From: Acinetobacter lwoffii
GTDB lineage: Bacteria > Pseudomonadota > Gammaproteobacteria > Pseudomonadales > Moraxellaceae
DNA: 51,177 bases
Reading direction: 5' to 3'
NCBI RefSeq assembly: GCF_022967985.1
Contig: NZ_JALJVC010000026.1
Coordinates: 1-51,177 of the forward strand
The position numbers and the translations under genes are program-made. Of the stretch, positions 18,932 through 28,356 are shown piece by piece (position 1 is the first letter of the stretch; each line of letters opens with the position of its first letter). The notes under the pieces were generated by a model. That model was not told where the DNA came from, searched no databases, and saw only the letters and a program-made list of their open reading frames with translations.

Positions 18932-19068
18932 ATACCAGGCAAATCAGTGAGTTGATGCACTTCACTCCATATTTGCCGACCAGATTTCTTCTCTACCCTC
19001 TAGGATGTTATCTCCCTCAAAAAACATCCTACTTTCAGCCCAATTCGCCTTGAATTGGGCTTTTTTTT
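18932..19068 (+). ncRNA. Predicted trans-acting small RNA with a UCCC loop
   Basis: About 137 nt between the promoter at 18897-18925 and an intrinsic terminator, in the gap between purC and convergent rarA. Hairpin 1 (18938-18977): GGCAAAT pairs with ATTTGCC, inner AGTGA with TCACT. A pyrimidine-rich single-stranded linker follows (about 18985-19001). Hairpin 2 (19002-19030): AGGATGTT pairs with AACATCCT, exposing a 13-nt loop with TCTCCCTC, complementary to Shine-Dalgarno sequences. Hairpin 3 is the terminator. C-rich loops of this kind are used by many target-blocking sRNAs. No name is assigned. Confidence 0.65.
19037..19068 (+). terminator. Orphan intrinsic terminator (end of predicted sRNA)
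   Basis: AGCCCAATTC (19037-19046) and GAATTGGGCT (19052-19061) form a perfect 10-bp stem followed by seven or more T on the plus strand only. The minus strand lacks a T-run here, so it does not serve rarA. Confidence 0.85.
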
Positions 19069-19097
19069 CTTTGTTCAATCGGTTGAGATACCCAGCT

Positions 19098-20372
19098 TTA
19101 TTGCTGCTGTTGTTGCTGTTGCCAACGGCGTTGCTGTAAACGCTCCCCTTCAACTTCACGTTTATTACGTGCTGATTCATACAGTTTGGTATCTTTCAGT
19201 TCTGGCGGCATATATTCTTGTAGCACAAAATGCTCAGGATAGTTATGCGGATACAGATAATCCACGCCATAGCCCTGCTCTTTCATCAGCTTGGTTGGTG
19301 CATTTCTTAAATGCAAAGGCACTGGCAAATTTGAAGTTTTATCTGCGAGTTCCATCGCCTTGTTAATCGCCAGATAAGTACTGTTACTTTTAGCACTGGT
19401 CGCCAGATAAACCGCACATTGTCCTAGGATAATCCGACATTCCGGCATTCCTACCGCCTGTACCGAACGGAAACATTCACCAGCCAACAGCAAGGCATTT
19501 GGATTAGAGTTGCCGATATCTTCGGATGCGGCAATCAGCATACGGCGTGCAATAAATACCGGGTCTTCGCCGCCTTTGAGCATGCGTGCCATCCAGTACA
19601 GGGCTGCATCCGGATCACTGCCGCGAATCGACTTGATAAAGGCCGAGACCAGATCATAGTGCTGCTCACCGGACTTGTCATAACGGGCGATATTCTGCTG
19701 TGCGACTTTGACCACCACCGCATTGGTGATGATATTTTCCATATCCGCTTCAAAGGTACTGGCAATCAGATCCAGCAAATTCAGTGCCTTGCGGGCATCT
19801 CCTGCTGCGAACTGGATCAGGGCATCAAATTCTTCAATCAGGATATGTCTTTCCTGCAAGAAAGAGTCATTTTGCAAGGCTTGTGTCAACAAAGTCTGAA
19901 TCGATTCAGCGCTCAATGCATTCAGGCTATACACCTGACAACGTGACAATAAGGCACTATTCACTTCAAAAGACGGGTTTTCCGTGGTAGCACCAATTAA
20001 GGTAATTTTCCCTTTCTCGACCGCATTTAATAAAGCATCCTGCTGGGATTTATTAAAGCGATGAATTTCGTCAATAAACACCACTGGCGTCAGCAAATCG
20101 CCACCTTCTGCAATGATTTCACGCAGCTCTTTCACGCCGGTATTCAGTGCAGACAGGCTGATAAAAGGCCGGTCTACCGCTTGAGCCAGCAGCAAGGCAA
20201 TGGTGGTTTTTCCGACTCCGGGAGGTCCCCAGAAAATGATCGAAGGTAGATGCCCCTGATCAATCATCTGGCGTAAGGGCGCCTGCTCACCCAGCAAATG
20301 TTCCTGCCCGATAATCTGTGTAAGGTCGCGTGGCCGTAAGCGTTCTGGAAGCGGGATATGACTATCTGACAT
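19098..20372 (-). CDS. rarA: Replication-associated recombination protein A (AAA+ ATPase)
   Basis: A RarA/MgsA clamp-loader-like ATPase acting at stalled replication forks. Its 424 aa comprise a Walker [13 protein letters not shown], Walker [12 protein letters not shown], sensor [12 protein letters not shown], and the RarA-specific C-terminal part ([20 protein letters not shown]). The extreme C-terminus is an unusual glutamine-rich tail (QQRRW followed by seven Gln) encoded by CAA/CAG repeats, a likely slippage site. Monocistronic, convergent with the predicted sRNA. Confidence 0.95.
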   Translation of the reverse strand: MSDSHIPLPERLRPRDLTQIIGQEHLLGEQAPLRQMIDQGHLPSIIFWGPPGVGKTTIALLLAQAVDRPFISLSALNTGVKELREIIAEGGDLLTPVVFIDEIHRFNKSQQDALLNAVEKGKITLIGATTENPSFEVNSALLSRCQVYSLNALSAESIQTLLTQALQNDSFLQERHILIEEFDALIQFAAGDARKALNLLDLIASTFEADMENIITNAVVVKVAQQNIARYDKSGEQHYDLVSAFIKSIRGSDPDAALYWMARMLKGGEDPVFIARRMLIAASEDIGNSNPNALLLAGECFRSVQAVGMPECRIILGQCAVYLATSAKSNSTYLAINKAMELADKTSNLPVPLHLRNAPTKLMKEQGYGVDYLYPHNYPEHFVLQEYMPPELKDTKLYESARNKREVEGERLQQRRWQQQQQQQ

Positions 20373-20635
20373 GTTATTATTGGCTCAAACTAAATTCTGA
20401 TCTCATTCTAACACCAGCAGTTTTGATTCCAAAAATGCAAACATCAAGCATAAAAAATTAATTTATGGAGATATCCTCTATTTTTTTAATTCTGAATGAA
20501 TTAATCTCTATAAAAGCGAATAATTTGAACATGATTAATTGTGAATTAATTACAGTGTAATTTTCATATTGTTTATTCTAATTAAAAGAAACTTATCTCG
20601 CCCCTTGGGCACTTTGGGGTTGTAGTGGTGAATGC

Positions 20636-22771
20636 ATGAAGCATGATAAATTTGAACATGGAGCTCTGAGTCGGTCTAAGCCACTGACGTCATCATCACT
20701 GATTGCACCCCACGTTCACTTGTCTGAATCGGTTTTATTAAAAAATCTGATCGATGCCTTACCGCAACCCTTGTGGGTCAGCAACAAACAACATCTGCAA
20801 TATTTTAACGATGCCTTGACTGATTATCTTGGCGTGAACCTGAATGAACAGGGTCATCCACAATGGCAGAGTTTTATCCATGCCGAGGACTTGCAGCTAT
20901 TTTTAGCGCAGTGGCATGCTGCGCTGGATCAGCATCAGAATTTTGAAACCCAGTGCCGGATTAAACGCAGTGATACCCATTATCGCATGTGTACCCTAGC
21001 CGTAAAATTTCATCATGAACCTGAACATTTGCTGCAATGGGCCGTTTCCCTGACCGATGTGCATGATTATTTTGAAATCCAGCAGCAACTTTCTCAGATT
21101 GTTTCAACCCAGGAAAACATGCTGGATGCCAGCGCAGACTGCATTAACATTATCAGCCCTGAAGGCGAGATTCGGCATAGTAACTCTGGCTGTCTGGCAC
21201 AAGCCAATCAGACCGCAGAACAAGATCAGGATCATTCATTGTGCTGGCTAAATCGTTTAAGCCCTGAAGCCCGAAAATCCGGGCAGCGTGCTTTAAAACA
21301 GGCGGCCCAAGGCTTAAACAGCCGTTTTTCCAGCAAAGTCCAGATCGAAGATCAACCGATCCAATATTGGGATCATCTGCTGACGCCAATTCTGGATCAG
21401 CAGAATATTACCCAAAATATCCTCTGTGTATCACGCAATATCAGTCAGCAAAAAATTGCAGAAACCCGTTTAAAAGAAGTGATTAAACGCGATGAATTGA
21501 CTGGCCTGTATAATCGCAGTACCTTCTATAAAACCTTTAAACAGGTACTGTTAAAAGCCAAACAGCAACAGACCATGGCAGGTTTACTGCTGATTGATCT
21601 GGACTATTTCCGGCATATTAATGACACCTTGGGCCATATTGCTGGCGATCATCTGTTACATGTCTTAGGCAAACGCTTCCAGACCTGTTTTGGTCCGAAT
21701 ACCATCATCGCCCGTTTGGGTGGTGATGAATTTGCCGTACTGGTGAAAAATCTGGAAAGTGAAGAGCAACTGCTGGCAACGGCGCAAATGGCCTATGCCC
21801 AGCTGGATCAGCCGATCAATTATGTTGGCAATAGCCTCAATAGTGCCATGAGTATTGGCTGTGCCATCTATCCACGAGATGCGCTCAACACCTCTAATCT
21901 GTTGAAATGTGCTGATATCGCCTTAAATGACCTGAAAAATAGTGGTCGTGGTGGCATCCGCATGTTTAATCAGGAAATGTGCGGTTCACTGGAAAATATA
22001 ACCAAGCAGCTGACTCTGGCTCGCAAGATTATTCTCGCCGATCAGATCATTCCCTATTACCAGCCTAAGGTCCGTCTTTCTGATGGTGCAGTGATCGGTT
22101 TTGAAGCGCTATTACGCTGGCAAGATCAGAATCAGAACATTCAGTTACCTTCCGAAATTTTTGGTGCCTTTCAGGACTATGAGCTGGCCTCACGCATCAG
22201 TGAGACCATGCAGCTAAAAGTCTTTGCAGATATGAGCCGCTGGCAGGCACAAGGTCTGGATCTGTTACCGATTTCAATCAATGCTGCACCAGTTGAATTC
22301 CTGCGCGATGACTATGCCGAAAAACTGTTGGCACGCCTGTCCAATTTCGATATTCCGGCCCACAAAGTTGAACTGGAAATTACCGAACAGAGCCTGTCCG
22401 AACATGGCGCCAATTATGTGGTCCGTGCCCTGAACCTGCTGAAACAGGCCGGAATCCAGATCTCACTGGATGATTTCGGCACCGGACATTCTTCGCTGAC
22501 CCGCTTGCAGGACTATCCGGTCGATTGCATCAAGATTGACCGAAACTTTGTAGAGCGCATGAACAGTGAGCCATCTGCCCTGGCTATTGTCAAAGCCATT
22601 ACTCAGATTGGCTCCAGTATTGCACTGGATGTTCTGGTGGAAGGGATTGAGAATACAGAACAGCTGGATACCCTGATCCATTGTGACTGTCGGATAGGAC
22701 AAGGATTCTATTTCTATCGCCCGATGGCCGGTGCTTTGGCCCAGGCCCTACTCCATCCGGCAGATCAATAA
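20636..22771 (+). CDS. PAS-GGDEF-EAL cyclic-di-GMP protein
   Basis: A 711-aa protein with no obvious membrane segment. The N-terminal 270 residues contain one or two PAS-type sensor regions (LIDALPQPLWVSNKQHLQYF; a second from about 160). The GGDEF domain follows (about 280-445) with an intact RLGGDEFAVL near residue 362, then the EAL domain (about 455-705) with FEALLRW near 490, LEITE, DDFGTGHSSL, KIDRNFV and VEGIE. Both domains keep their signatures, so it could make and degrade c-di-GMP; the net direction and the PAS ligand are unknown. Confidence 0.92.
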   Translation: MKHDKFEHGALSRSKPLTSSSLIAPHVHLSESVLLKNLIDALPQPLWVSNKQHLQYFNDALTDYLGVNLNEQGHPQWQSFIHAEDLQLFLAQWHAALDQHQNFETQCRIKRSDTHYRMCTLAVKFHHEPEHLLQWAVSLTDVHDYFEIQQQLSQIVSTQENMLDASADCINIISPEGEIRHSNSGCLAQANQTAEQDQDHSLCWLNRLSPEARKSGQRALKQAAQGLNSRFSSKVQIEDQPIQYWDHLLTPILDQQNITQNILCVSRNISQQKIAETRLKEVIKRDELTGLYNRSTFYKTFKQVLLKAKQQQTMAGLLLIDLDYFRHINDTLGHIAGDHLLHVLGKRFQTCFGPNTIIARLGGDEFAVLVKNLESEEQLLATAQMAYAQLDQPINYVGNSLNSAMSIGCAIYPRDALNTSNLLKCADIALNDLKNSGRGGIRMFNQEMCGSLENITKQLTLARKIILADQIIPYYQPKVRLSDGAVIGFEALLRWQDQNQNIQLPSEIFGAFQDYELASRISETMQLKVFADMSRWQAQGLDLLPISINAAPVEFLRDDYAEKLLARLSNFDIPAHKVELEITEQSLSEHGANYVVRALNLLKQAGIQISLDDFGTGHSSLTRLQDYPVDCIKIDRNFVERMNSEPSALAIVKAITQIGSSIALDVLVEGIENTEQLDTLIHCDCRIGQGFYFYRPMAGALAQALLHPADQ

Positions 22772-22790
22772 ACGAATCACGCAGGCAGAT

Positions 22791-23243
22791 TTAACGCACC
22801 CAGCGTACAATATAGTCTTCGATGTCATCTTCATGAATGTCACTTTCACTCAGGCAGCGCCCTGCTGCCGACTTGCGTGCCTGAATCACACTTTCCCGTG
22901 AACCGCTAATCAGATAATGCCAAGATGGCAGGCTTTTACCCTGCTCTACCCGACGATAGGCACAACTCGAAGGCAACCAGTGAATCGTTTCCAGCTTCTC
23001 TGGCGTGAGCTGAATACAGTCCGGCACATATTGCAGGCGATCCGGATAATTGGAACAACGCGCAGTGCTACAATCCAGTAATTTGCAGGCCACTTTGGTA
23101 TATGCGACTTCCTGAGTATCTTCATCTTCCAGTTTAATCAGACAACATAATCCGCAACCATCACACAAGGCCTCCCACTCGACTTGCGTCAGTTCAGCAA
23201 GTGAATAGTTTTTCCAGAATTCGGGACGTAAAGTATCGCTCAT
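22791..23243 (-). CDS. YcgN-family cysteine-cluster protein (UPF0260)
   Basis: A 150-aa cytoplasmic protein. The cysteine cluster CDGCGLCC near residue 28 and further cysteines ([26 protein letters not shown]) are the signature of the YcgN/YkgJ-type zinc- or iron-binding families. DIEDYIVRW at the C-terminus is typical of YcgN. The function is unknown in the family. It converges on the GGDEF-EAL gene with only 19 bp between stops and no obvious terminator. Confidence 0.85.
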   Translation of the reverse strand: MSDTLRPEFWKNYSLAELTQVEWEALCDGCGLCCLIKLEDEDTQEVAYTKVACKLLDCSTARCSNYPDRLQYVPDCIQLTPEKLETIHWLPSSCAYRRVEQGKSLPSWHYLISGSRESVIQARKSAAGRCLSESDIHEDDIEDYIVRWVR

Positions 23244-23435
23244 GATCAGGTCGGCACATTCAAAAATCAGCTTATTATAGCAGCCAGAACCCTGCAGACC
23301 TACCGCCTCAAATTCTTATTACTATCACGTAAACTATTGTTAAATCATAGACAGTTCATCAACAAAACACTAACAGTCGCTGGAATCGTTTATTTCTATA
23401 CTAAATTTGAAAATAAAAACACATGGAGAATATAT

Positions 23436-23594
23436 ATGTTTCGCTGGGCTATTATTTTTGCTGTTATTGCATTAATTGCGAGTCTACTTGGTTTCGGTGG
23501 CGTCGCAGGCTTGTCTAAGGATTTTGCGATTATCTTGTTGGTAATTGCGGTGATTCTTGCGATCGTTGGTTTTCTTTCGCGCGGCAAGGTCTAG
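23436..23594 (+). CDS. DUF1328 (YtjA-like) small membrane protein
   Basis: A 52-aa protein of two hydrophobic helices ([20 protein letters not shown] and [18 protein letters not shown]) separated by GGVAGLSKD, matching DUF1328/YtjA. The frame is open from 23337, but ATG at 23436 has GGAGA 8 nt upstream and gives the family length. The role is unknown; relatives are often stress-induced. It is followed by two hairpins, the first spanning its stop codon. Confidence 0.88.
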   Translation: MFRWAIIFAVIALIASLLGFGGVAGLSKDFAIILLVIAVILAIVGFLSRGKV

Positions 23595-23610
23595 ATTTAC
23601 GCTAGACCTT
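23586..23610 (+). terminator. Hairpin spanning the DUF1328 stop codon
   Basis: AAGGTCTAG (23586-23594) and CTAGACCTT (23602-23610) form a perfect 9-bp stem with a 7-nt loop; the TAG stop is part of the stem. A weak T-run follows, so it may be a first terminator or a 3'-end stabiliser. Confidence 0.6.
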
Positions 23611-23636
23611 TTCAAAGCAAGTGTTAGCTTTCAAAA

Positions 23637-23667
23637 AAAACAAGAGCCTTCTGGCTCTTGTTTTTTT
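23637..23667 (+). terminator. Bidirectional terminator, DUF1328 gene / murJ
   Basis: CAAGAGCC and GGCTCTTG with a TTCT loop, flanked by A8 and T8 runs, between the convergent genes. Confidence 0.92.
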
Positions 23668-23719
23668 ATGGGTATTTTAATGCTCTGTTTTGATCAAAAA
23701 TACTTCTTTCAATATGAAC

Positions 23720-25261
23720 TTAAGGTTTTAAATGACGTGGTCTAAAACCTGCCACCAGCAAGGCTGCAACATACGCCACCACACCCACGACACATAGGAT
23801 CACGACTTCTAAAACACGCATCCATTGTGATACATCTGCGTTATACCAACTCAGGGCATAGGCCAGAGCCGCAATCATCACCACATTGGCAAACATGAAT
23901 TGCAGGAAGATTTTTTTCCAGTGCGAACCAAAACGGAAAATATCACGCTTATGCAGATAATAATAAAGCAAACCGGCATTGACCATCGCTGAACCCGTCG
24001 ATGCCAGTGCAAGCGCCATATGCTCTGCTTCCCAGTCAATCAGCTTGAAGAAACCAATAAAAATCACGTTCAGAATCGCATTGGCCGCCACAGCCATCAA
24101 ACCGACACGCACCGGGGTTCTGGTATCCTGCTTTGCATAAAAACCGGGAGCAAAGACTTTAATCAGCATAAAGGCAATCACACCACCGCTCATACATTGC
24201 AGCGCCAAAGCCGTCATTTGAGTATCTTCAAAGGTGAACTGGCCACGTTCAAACAGGGCTTGAATAATCGGGGTCGACAGCATAAACAGTGCAACACTGG
24301 CGGGTAGGCCTGCCATCACAATAACTTTGGCTGCCCAGTCCATCATGCCACGGAATTTTTCCGGATTTTGCTCAGTATGCCGTGCCGATAAGGACGGCAA
24401 AATCACGGTACCAATTGCAACACCGATCAGACCCAGCGGCAATTCGGTCATACGCTCGGCACTGTACAGCCAGGACACCGAACCATCCTGCATGAATGAG
24501 GCCCAGATGGTATTTAACAGCAGGTTAATTTGCGTGACAGATACACCAAATAATGCCGGCAGCATCAACTTCATGATGCGATCAACGCCTTCATGCTTGA
24601 AGTCAATTTTCGGTGGAATCAGCAGATTTTTACGCCACAATTCAGGAATTTGGATCGCCAGCTGTAAAATACCGGCAATGATCACAGCCCAGCCCAGCGC
24701 CATAATCGGCTCGGCCATATAAGGCGTAAGCCAGAGCGCCCCGGCAATCATCGCCACATTCAGCAAGACCGGCGCAAATGCCGGGGTACTAAAAGAGCCA
24801 TAACTGTTCAGAATACTGCTGGCAAAAGCCGTCAGTGACATGAACAGCAAATAAGGAATGGTCAGGCGGAACATGTCGGTCGCCAGAGCGAACTTTTCAG
24901 GATCGCTATGGAAACCGGGCGCATAGATATACATAATCAATGGCGCAGCAATGATCGCGACCATGGTCAGCGTGGTCATGACCGTGGCCAGACAGCCAAA
25001 CACCCGGCTAATCAGGATCTGGACTTCGGTATGCGTGCGACTGGTTTTATATTCAGTCAGTACCGGAATAAATGCCTGTGAAAATGCGCCTTCGGCAAAT
25101 AAACGCCTGAAAAAGTTTGGAATACGAAATGCGACTACGAAGGTATCGAAGTCTTTACCAGCACCAAAGACATTCAGTAAAACAATATCTCGAACCAATC
25201 CCAGTACGCGTGACAACATGGTCATCGCACTGACAATGACGGTCGAACGCCAAAGCGCCAT
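23720..25261 (-). CDS. murJ: Lipid II flippase
   Basis: A MurJ/MviN transporter moving lipid II across the inner membrane for peptidoglycan synthesis. ATG at 25261 (AGGTGA upstream) gives 513 aa beginning MALWRSTVIVSAMTMLSRVLGLVRD, close to E. coli MurJ (511 aa); a GTG at 25270 is less likely. About 14 hydrophobic segments. RIPNFFRRLFAEGAFSQAF is the family hallmark, with the functional arginines. It lies 69 bp downstream of ampD on the same strand and may share its transcript. Confidence 0.96.
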   Translation of the reverse strand: MALWRSTVIVSAMTMLSRVLGLVRDIVLLNVFGAGKDFDTFVVAFRIPNFFRRLFAEGAFSQAFIPVLTEYKTSRTHTEVQILISRVFGCLATVMTTLTMVAIIAAPLIMYIYAPGFHSDPEKFALATDMFRLTIPYLLFMSLTAFASSILNSYGSFSTPAFAPVLLNVAMIAGALWLTPYMAEPIMALGWAVIIAGILQLAIQIPELWRKNLLIPPKIDFKHEGVDRIMKLMLPALFGVSVTQINLLLNTIWASFMQDGSVSWLYSAERMTELPLGLIGVAIGTVILPSLSARHTEQNPEKFRGMMDWAAKVIVMAGLPASVALFMLSTPIIQALFERGQFTFEDTQMTALALQCMSGGVIAFMLIKVFAPGFYAKQDTRTPVRVGLMAVAANAILNVIFIGFFKLIDWEAEHMALALASTGSAMVNAGLLYYYLHKRDIFRFGSHWKKIFLQFMFANVVMIAALAYALSWYNADVSQWMRVLEVVILCVVGVVAYVAALLVAGFRPRHLKP

Positions 25262-25330
25262 CCTCTTCACCTAATGTATAAATTTGTGGTTATTGTAATG
25301 AAACTTTTGTCAGAAGTTCATTGCTTAATT

Positions 25331-25921
25331 TCATCGCTCAAGCGAGCTTGAGGTGTTTTTATAATGCTGTAACTGTGCACGAAAATCAGCCCAGTTAAAA
25401 TATGGTCCCGGATCGGTCTTGCGGCCCGGTGCAATATCCGAATGTCCGGCAATATGCTGCTGAATCTTGGAATAATGCTGTTGCAGACAGGCCGTGACTT
25501 TTACCAAGGCCTGATATTGTTCAGCTGCAAAAGGCAAGTCATCACTACCTTCCAGTTCGATCCCGATCGAATAATCATTACATTCTTTTTTGCCCAAATA
25601 GCTCGAGCGGCCGGCATGCCAGGCACGGTCATTGAAATTAACAAATTGCAGTACTTCTCCCGTTCTTAAAATTAGCAGATGGGTCGACACCTGCATCCCT
25701 TCAATGGTTTGAAAATAAGGATGTACGGACCAGTCCAGCTGATTCTGAAAAAACTGTTCAATATAACCACCGCCAAACTGTGAAGGTGGCAGGCTGATAT
25801 TGTGAATCACCAGCAATTGAATCTCGGTCTGTTCTGGCCGCTGATCAAAATTGGGAGACGGGATTTGACGTGCACCGATTAGTTGCCCGTCCTTGACCTG
25901 AAACTCAGCTGCCTGTTGCAT
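25331..25921 (-). CDS. ampD: 1,6-Anhydro-N-acetylmuramyl-L-alanine amidase
   Basis: A cytoplasmic zinc amidase that cuts anhydromuropeptides in cell-wall recycling and so lowers the AmpR signal for beta-lactamase where that system exists. 196 aa. Zinc ligands: His40 (LLVIHNIS), the histidine in RAWHAGRSS, and GHSDIAPGRKTDPG. Divergent from nadC, the same arrangement as in E. coli and Pseudomonas. No ampE follows; murJ takes that place. Confidence 0.95.
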   Translation of the reverse strand: MQQAAEFQVKDGQLIGARQIPSPNFDQRPEQTEIQLLVIHNISLPPSQFGGGYIEQFFQNQLDWSVHPYFQTIEGMQVSTHLLILRTGEVLQFVNFNDRAWHAGRSSYLGKKECNDYSIGIELEGSDDLPFAAEQYQALVKVTACLQQHYSKIQQHIAGHSDIAPGRKTDPGPYFNWADFRAQLQHYKNTSSSLER

Positions 25922-26103
25922 AAAACCGTTCTCCCCAAAAATAAAATCTGCAAGATCAGCATTGCAGCCGGCTTCATGCTAAAACTTTCAAGGAGAAATC
26001 TCAATTCATCCCAGCAAACTGGATGAAAAATCGCTCATCTTTTATGTAACGGTGCTAAGATAAGGCGCAATTTTCACGGCTTAAAAAAGATACGGAAATA
26101 CTC

Positions 26104-26949
26104 ATGCGCATATCTCAAGCTTTGCTAGACCAGTCCATTCAGATCAATATTCAACAAGCACTTTCAGAAGATATCGGTGAAGGCGATATTACCGCCCTGC
26201 TGACCCCTGAAGATGAACAGGCCACTGCCACCATCATCAGCCGTGAAGACATGGTCTTGGCTGGTCAGCCTTGGGTGAATGCCTTGATTCAGGCCTATGA
26301 TCCAAGCATTGAAGTGAGCTGGCTGAAAAATGATGGCGATCATGTTCAAGCCAATGAAGCATTTTTAAAACTGGCCGGATCTGCGCGCAGCTTACTCACC
26401 GTGGAGCGCCCTGCGCTAAACTTTGTCCAGACGCTGTCTGCGGTTGCGACTAAAACCTCCCATTATGTCAAAGAGCTGCAAGGTTTAAACACCAAATTAT
26501 TAGATACCCGTAAGACGCTGCCGGGCCTGCGTATCGCACAAAAATATGCCGTAGCCATTGGTGGTGGTCAGAACCATCGTCTGGGCCTGTTCGATGCCTT
26601 TTTAATTAAAGAAAATCATATTATGGCAGCGGGTGGTATTGCGCAGGCGATTGCCAAGGCCCATCAAATTGCACCGGGTAAGCCTGTCGAAGTTGAAGTT
26701 GAAACCTGGGATGAACTAAATCAGGCACTCGAAGCCCAGGCTGATATTGTAATGCTGGATAATTTCAGTCAGCAGCAAATGATTGATGCAGTGCAACACG
26801 TAGCTGGTCGCTGCAAACTGGAAGCCTCTGGCAACATCACCATTGATAATTTACGTGAAGTCGCGAGTACCGGCGTAGATTATATTTCTATGGGTGTATT
26901 GACCAAAGATATCAAAGCCATTGATCTGTCGATGCGTTTCAATGCTTAA
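26104..26949 (+). CDS. nadC: Quinolinate phosphoribosyltransferase
   Basis: Converts quinolinate and PRPP to nicotinate mononucleotide in de novo NAD synthesis. At 281 aa it is typical. Motifs: EDIGEGDITALL at the N-terminus, LDTRKTLPGLR (substrate-binding arginines and lysine), GGGQNHRLGLFDAFLIKENH and EVEVETWDEL, and ASGNITIDN. Monocistronic with its own terminator, divergent from ampD. Confidence 0.97.
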   Translation: MRISQALLDQSIQINIQQALSEDIGEGDITALLTPEDEQATATIISREDMVLAGQPWVNALIQAYDPSIEVSWLKNDGDHVQANEAFLKLAGSARSLLTVERPALNFVQTLSAVATKTSHYVKELQGLNTKLLDTRKTLPGLRIAQKYAVAIGGGQNHRLGLFDAFLIKENHIMAAGGIAQAIAKAHQIAPGKPVEVEVETWDELNQALEAQADIVMLDNFSQQQMIDAVQHVAGRCKLEASGNITIDNLREVASTGVDYISMGVLTKDIKAIDLSMRFNA

Positions 26950-26975
26950 ACCTAAATGGGATAGATGACCGTAGA

Positions 26976-26996
26976 GGGTGCGAAGCACCCTTTTTT
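26976..26996 (+). terminator. Intrinsic terminator after nadC
   Basis: GGGTGC-GAA-GCACCC followed by T6 (26991-26996). Confidence 0.92.
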
Positions 26997-27048
26997 ATTT
27001 TTAGAAAATTTTTTTGCGTATATTTTGCTCAATTTTCTATTTTAGACC

Positions 27049-27249
27049 TTAATCATCATCGTCGTCCCGATTATCTCGGCGATCGCGGTCATCATCGTCA
27101 CCATCACGGTCGTTATATCTTCCGTTATCCTCATCACGATCCTGATTTAACACTGAACGCTCGTCATCTTCACGATTATTGCCCCAGTCACAGGCAGCAG
27201 TTAATCCAAACACGCCCAGCAATGAAATTGCACAAAGCCACTGTTTCAT
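27049..27249 (-). CDS. Small exported Asp/Arg-rich protein, possible lipoprotein
   Basis: A 66-aa product using the ATG at 27249 (GAGGAA 7 nt upstream) rather than 27294. The N-terminus MKQWLCAISLLGVFGLTAAC is a signal sequence. Cys20 could be lipidated, but Thr at -3 makes the lipobox poor. The mature part is almost only Asp, Arg and Asn, in repeats such as DRDGDDDDRDRRDN. I recognise no family. The low-complexity acidic tail might bind cations; that is a guess. The nadC terminator lies between the two convergent genes. Confidence 0.7.
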   Translation of the reverse strand: MKQWLCAISLLGVFGLTAACDWGNNREDDERSVLNQDRDEDNGRYNDRDGDDDDRDRRDNRDDDDD

Positions 27250-27387
27250 GCCGCATTCCTCATTTTGATCTCGCCTGATCCAATATCGATGCAAAACCGG
27301 TTCAGATATAGCCGATTCATGTCGGATTTTTGTGATGAAGCTTTGTGATGCAGTTTCTCATACAGTAATTGCTGAAATTTCAGGCAT

Positions 27388-27411
27388 AAAAAAACGCATC
27401 CGTAGATGCGT
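27388..27411 (-). terminator. Intrinsic terminator after rph
   Basis: ACGCATC (27394-27400) and GATGCGT (27405-27411); on the minus strand the stem is followed by a T-run. Confidence 0.88.
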
Positions 27412-27429
27412 TTCTCAACATGGGATGAA

Positions 27430-28146
27430 TTACCAGCCTAAAGCTTCTTGCTGTTTTTTCACCAGTTCCTGAATGCCTTTCTCAGCCATTTCCAGCATGG
27501 CATTCGATTGTGCGCGGGTAAATGGCTTATCTTCTGCAGTACCTTGAATTTCAATAAATTCACCGGCCTGAGTCATCACCACGTTCAAATCGGTTTGACA
27601 GTTTGAATCTTCTTCATAGCAAAGATCCAGTAATACTTCATCTTTAAAAATGCCCACAGAAACTGCAGCCACCAAACCTTTTAATGGATCATGTTTGATT
27701 TTTTTTCTTTCCAGCAAGACGTTCATGGCATCGACCAAAGCCACCGCAGCACCCGTAATCGCTGCAGTACGGGTACCGCCATCAGCCTGAATCACGTCAC
27801 AGTCGATAGTAATGGTATTTTCACCGAGTTTTTTCAGATCGACCATTGAGCGCAAGCTACGACCAATCAGACGCTGAATTTCCTGGGTACGGCCACTCTG
27901 TTTGCCACGTGCCGCTTCACGGTCACTACGGGTATGGGTTGAACGTGGCAACATGCCATATTCAGCCGTCACCCAGCCCTGGCCCTGACCTTTGAGGAAA
28001 CGCGGTACAGAACTATCCACACTAGCGGTACAGAGTACTTTGGTATGACCAAATTCAACCAATACAGAGCCTTCCGCATAACGTGTATAGTTACGGGTAA
28101 TTTTCACTTCACGTAATTGATCTAATGCTCGTTGGTCGATACGCAT
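27430..28146 (-). CDS. rph: Ribonuclease PH
   Basis: A phosphate-dependent 3'-5' exoribonuclease that trims tRNA 3' ends. At 238 aa it is full length; not truncated as in E. coli K-12. Landmarks: [44 protein letters not shown] (given here as [16 protein letters not shown]), and [18 protein letters not shown] with the phosphate-site arginine. A single gene. Confidence 0.97.
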   Translation of the reverse strand: MRIDQRALDQLREVKITRNYTRYAEGSVLVEFGHTKVLCTASVDSSVPRFLKGQGQGWVTAEYGMLPRSTHTRSDREAARGKQSGRTQEIQRLIGRSLRSMVDLKKLGENTITIDCDVIQADGGTRTAAITGAAVALVDAMNVLLERKKIKHDPLKGLVAAVSVGIFKDEVLLDLCYEEDSNCQTDLNVVMTQAGEFIEIQGTAEDKPFTRAQSNAMLEMAEKGIQELVKKQQEALGW

Positions 28147-28356
28147 AATAAGTCCTGTATGGGTTCAAAATAATTGCGGCTCAGTATAGCAGAAGCCTTT
28201 GCCAAGATTAGGCAGCCGGGCGATTCATTTACAAAATCAATGCATCAGCTCGCTACGAGTTGTCGAAATTCTGCCGATCTGTGGCACTACGATTTAATTT
28301 AATTTTTGCTAGACTAAAACTCCCGATAAGGGAAGCCGGTGATAGGAAACCCATTT

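Noticed and set aside
18962..19180. Minus-strand frame of 72 aa across the sRNA region and rarA end
   Set aside because: It overlaps the rarA C-terminus out of frame, crosses a perfect terminator hairpin, and has no ribosome binding site or family likeness.
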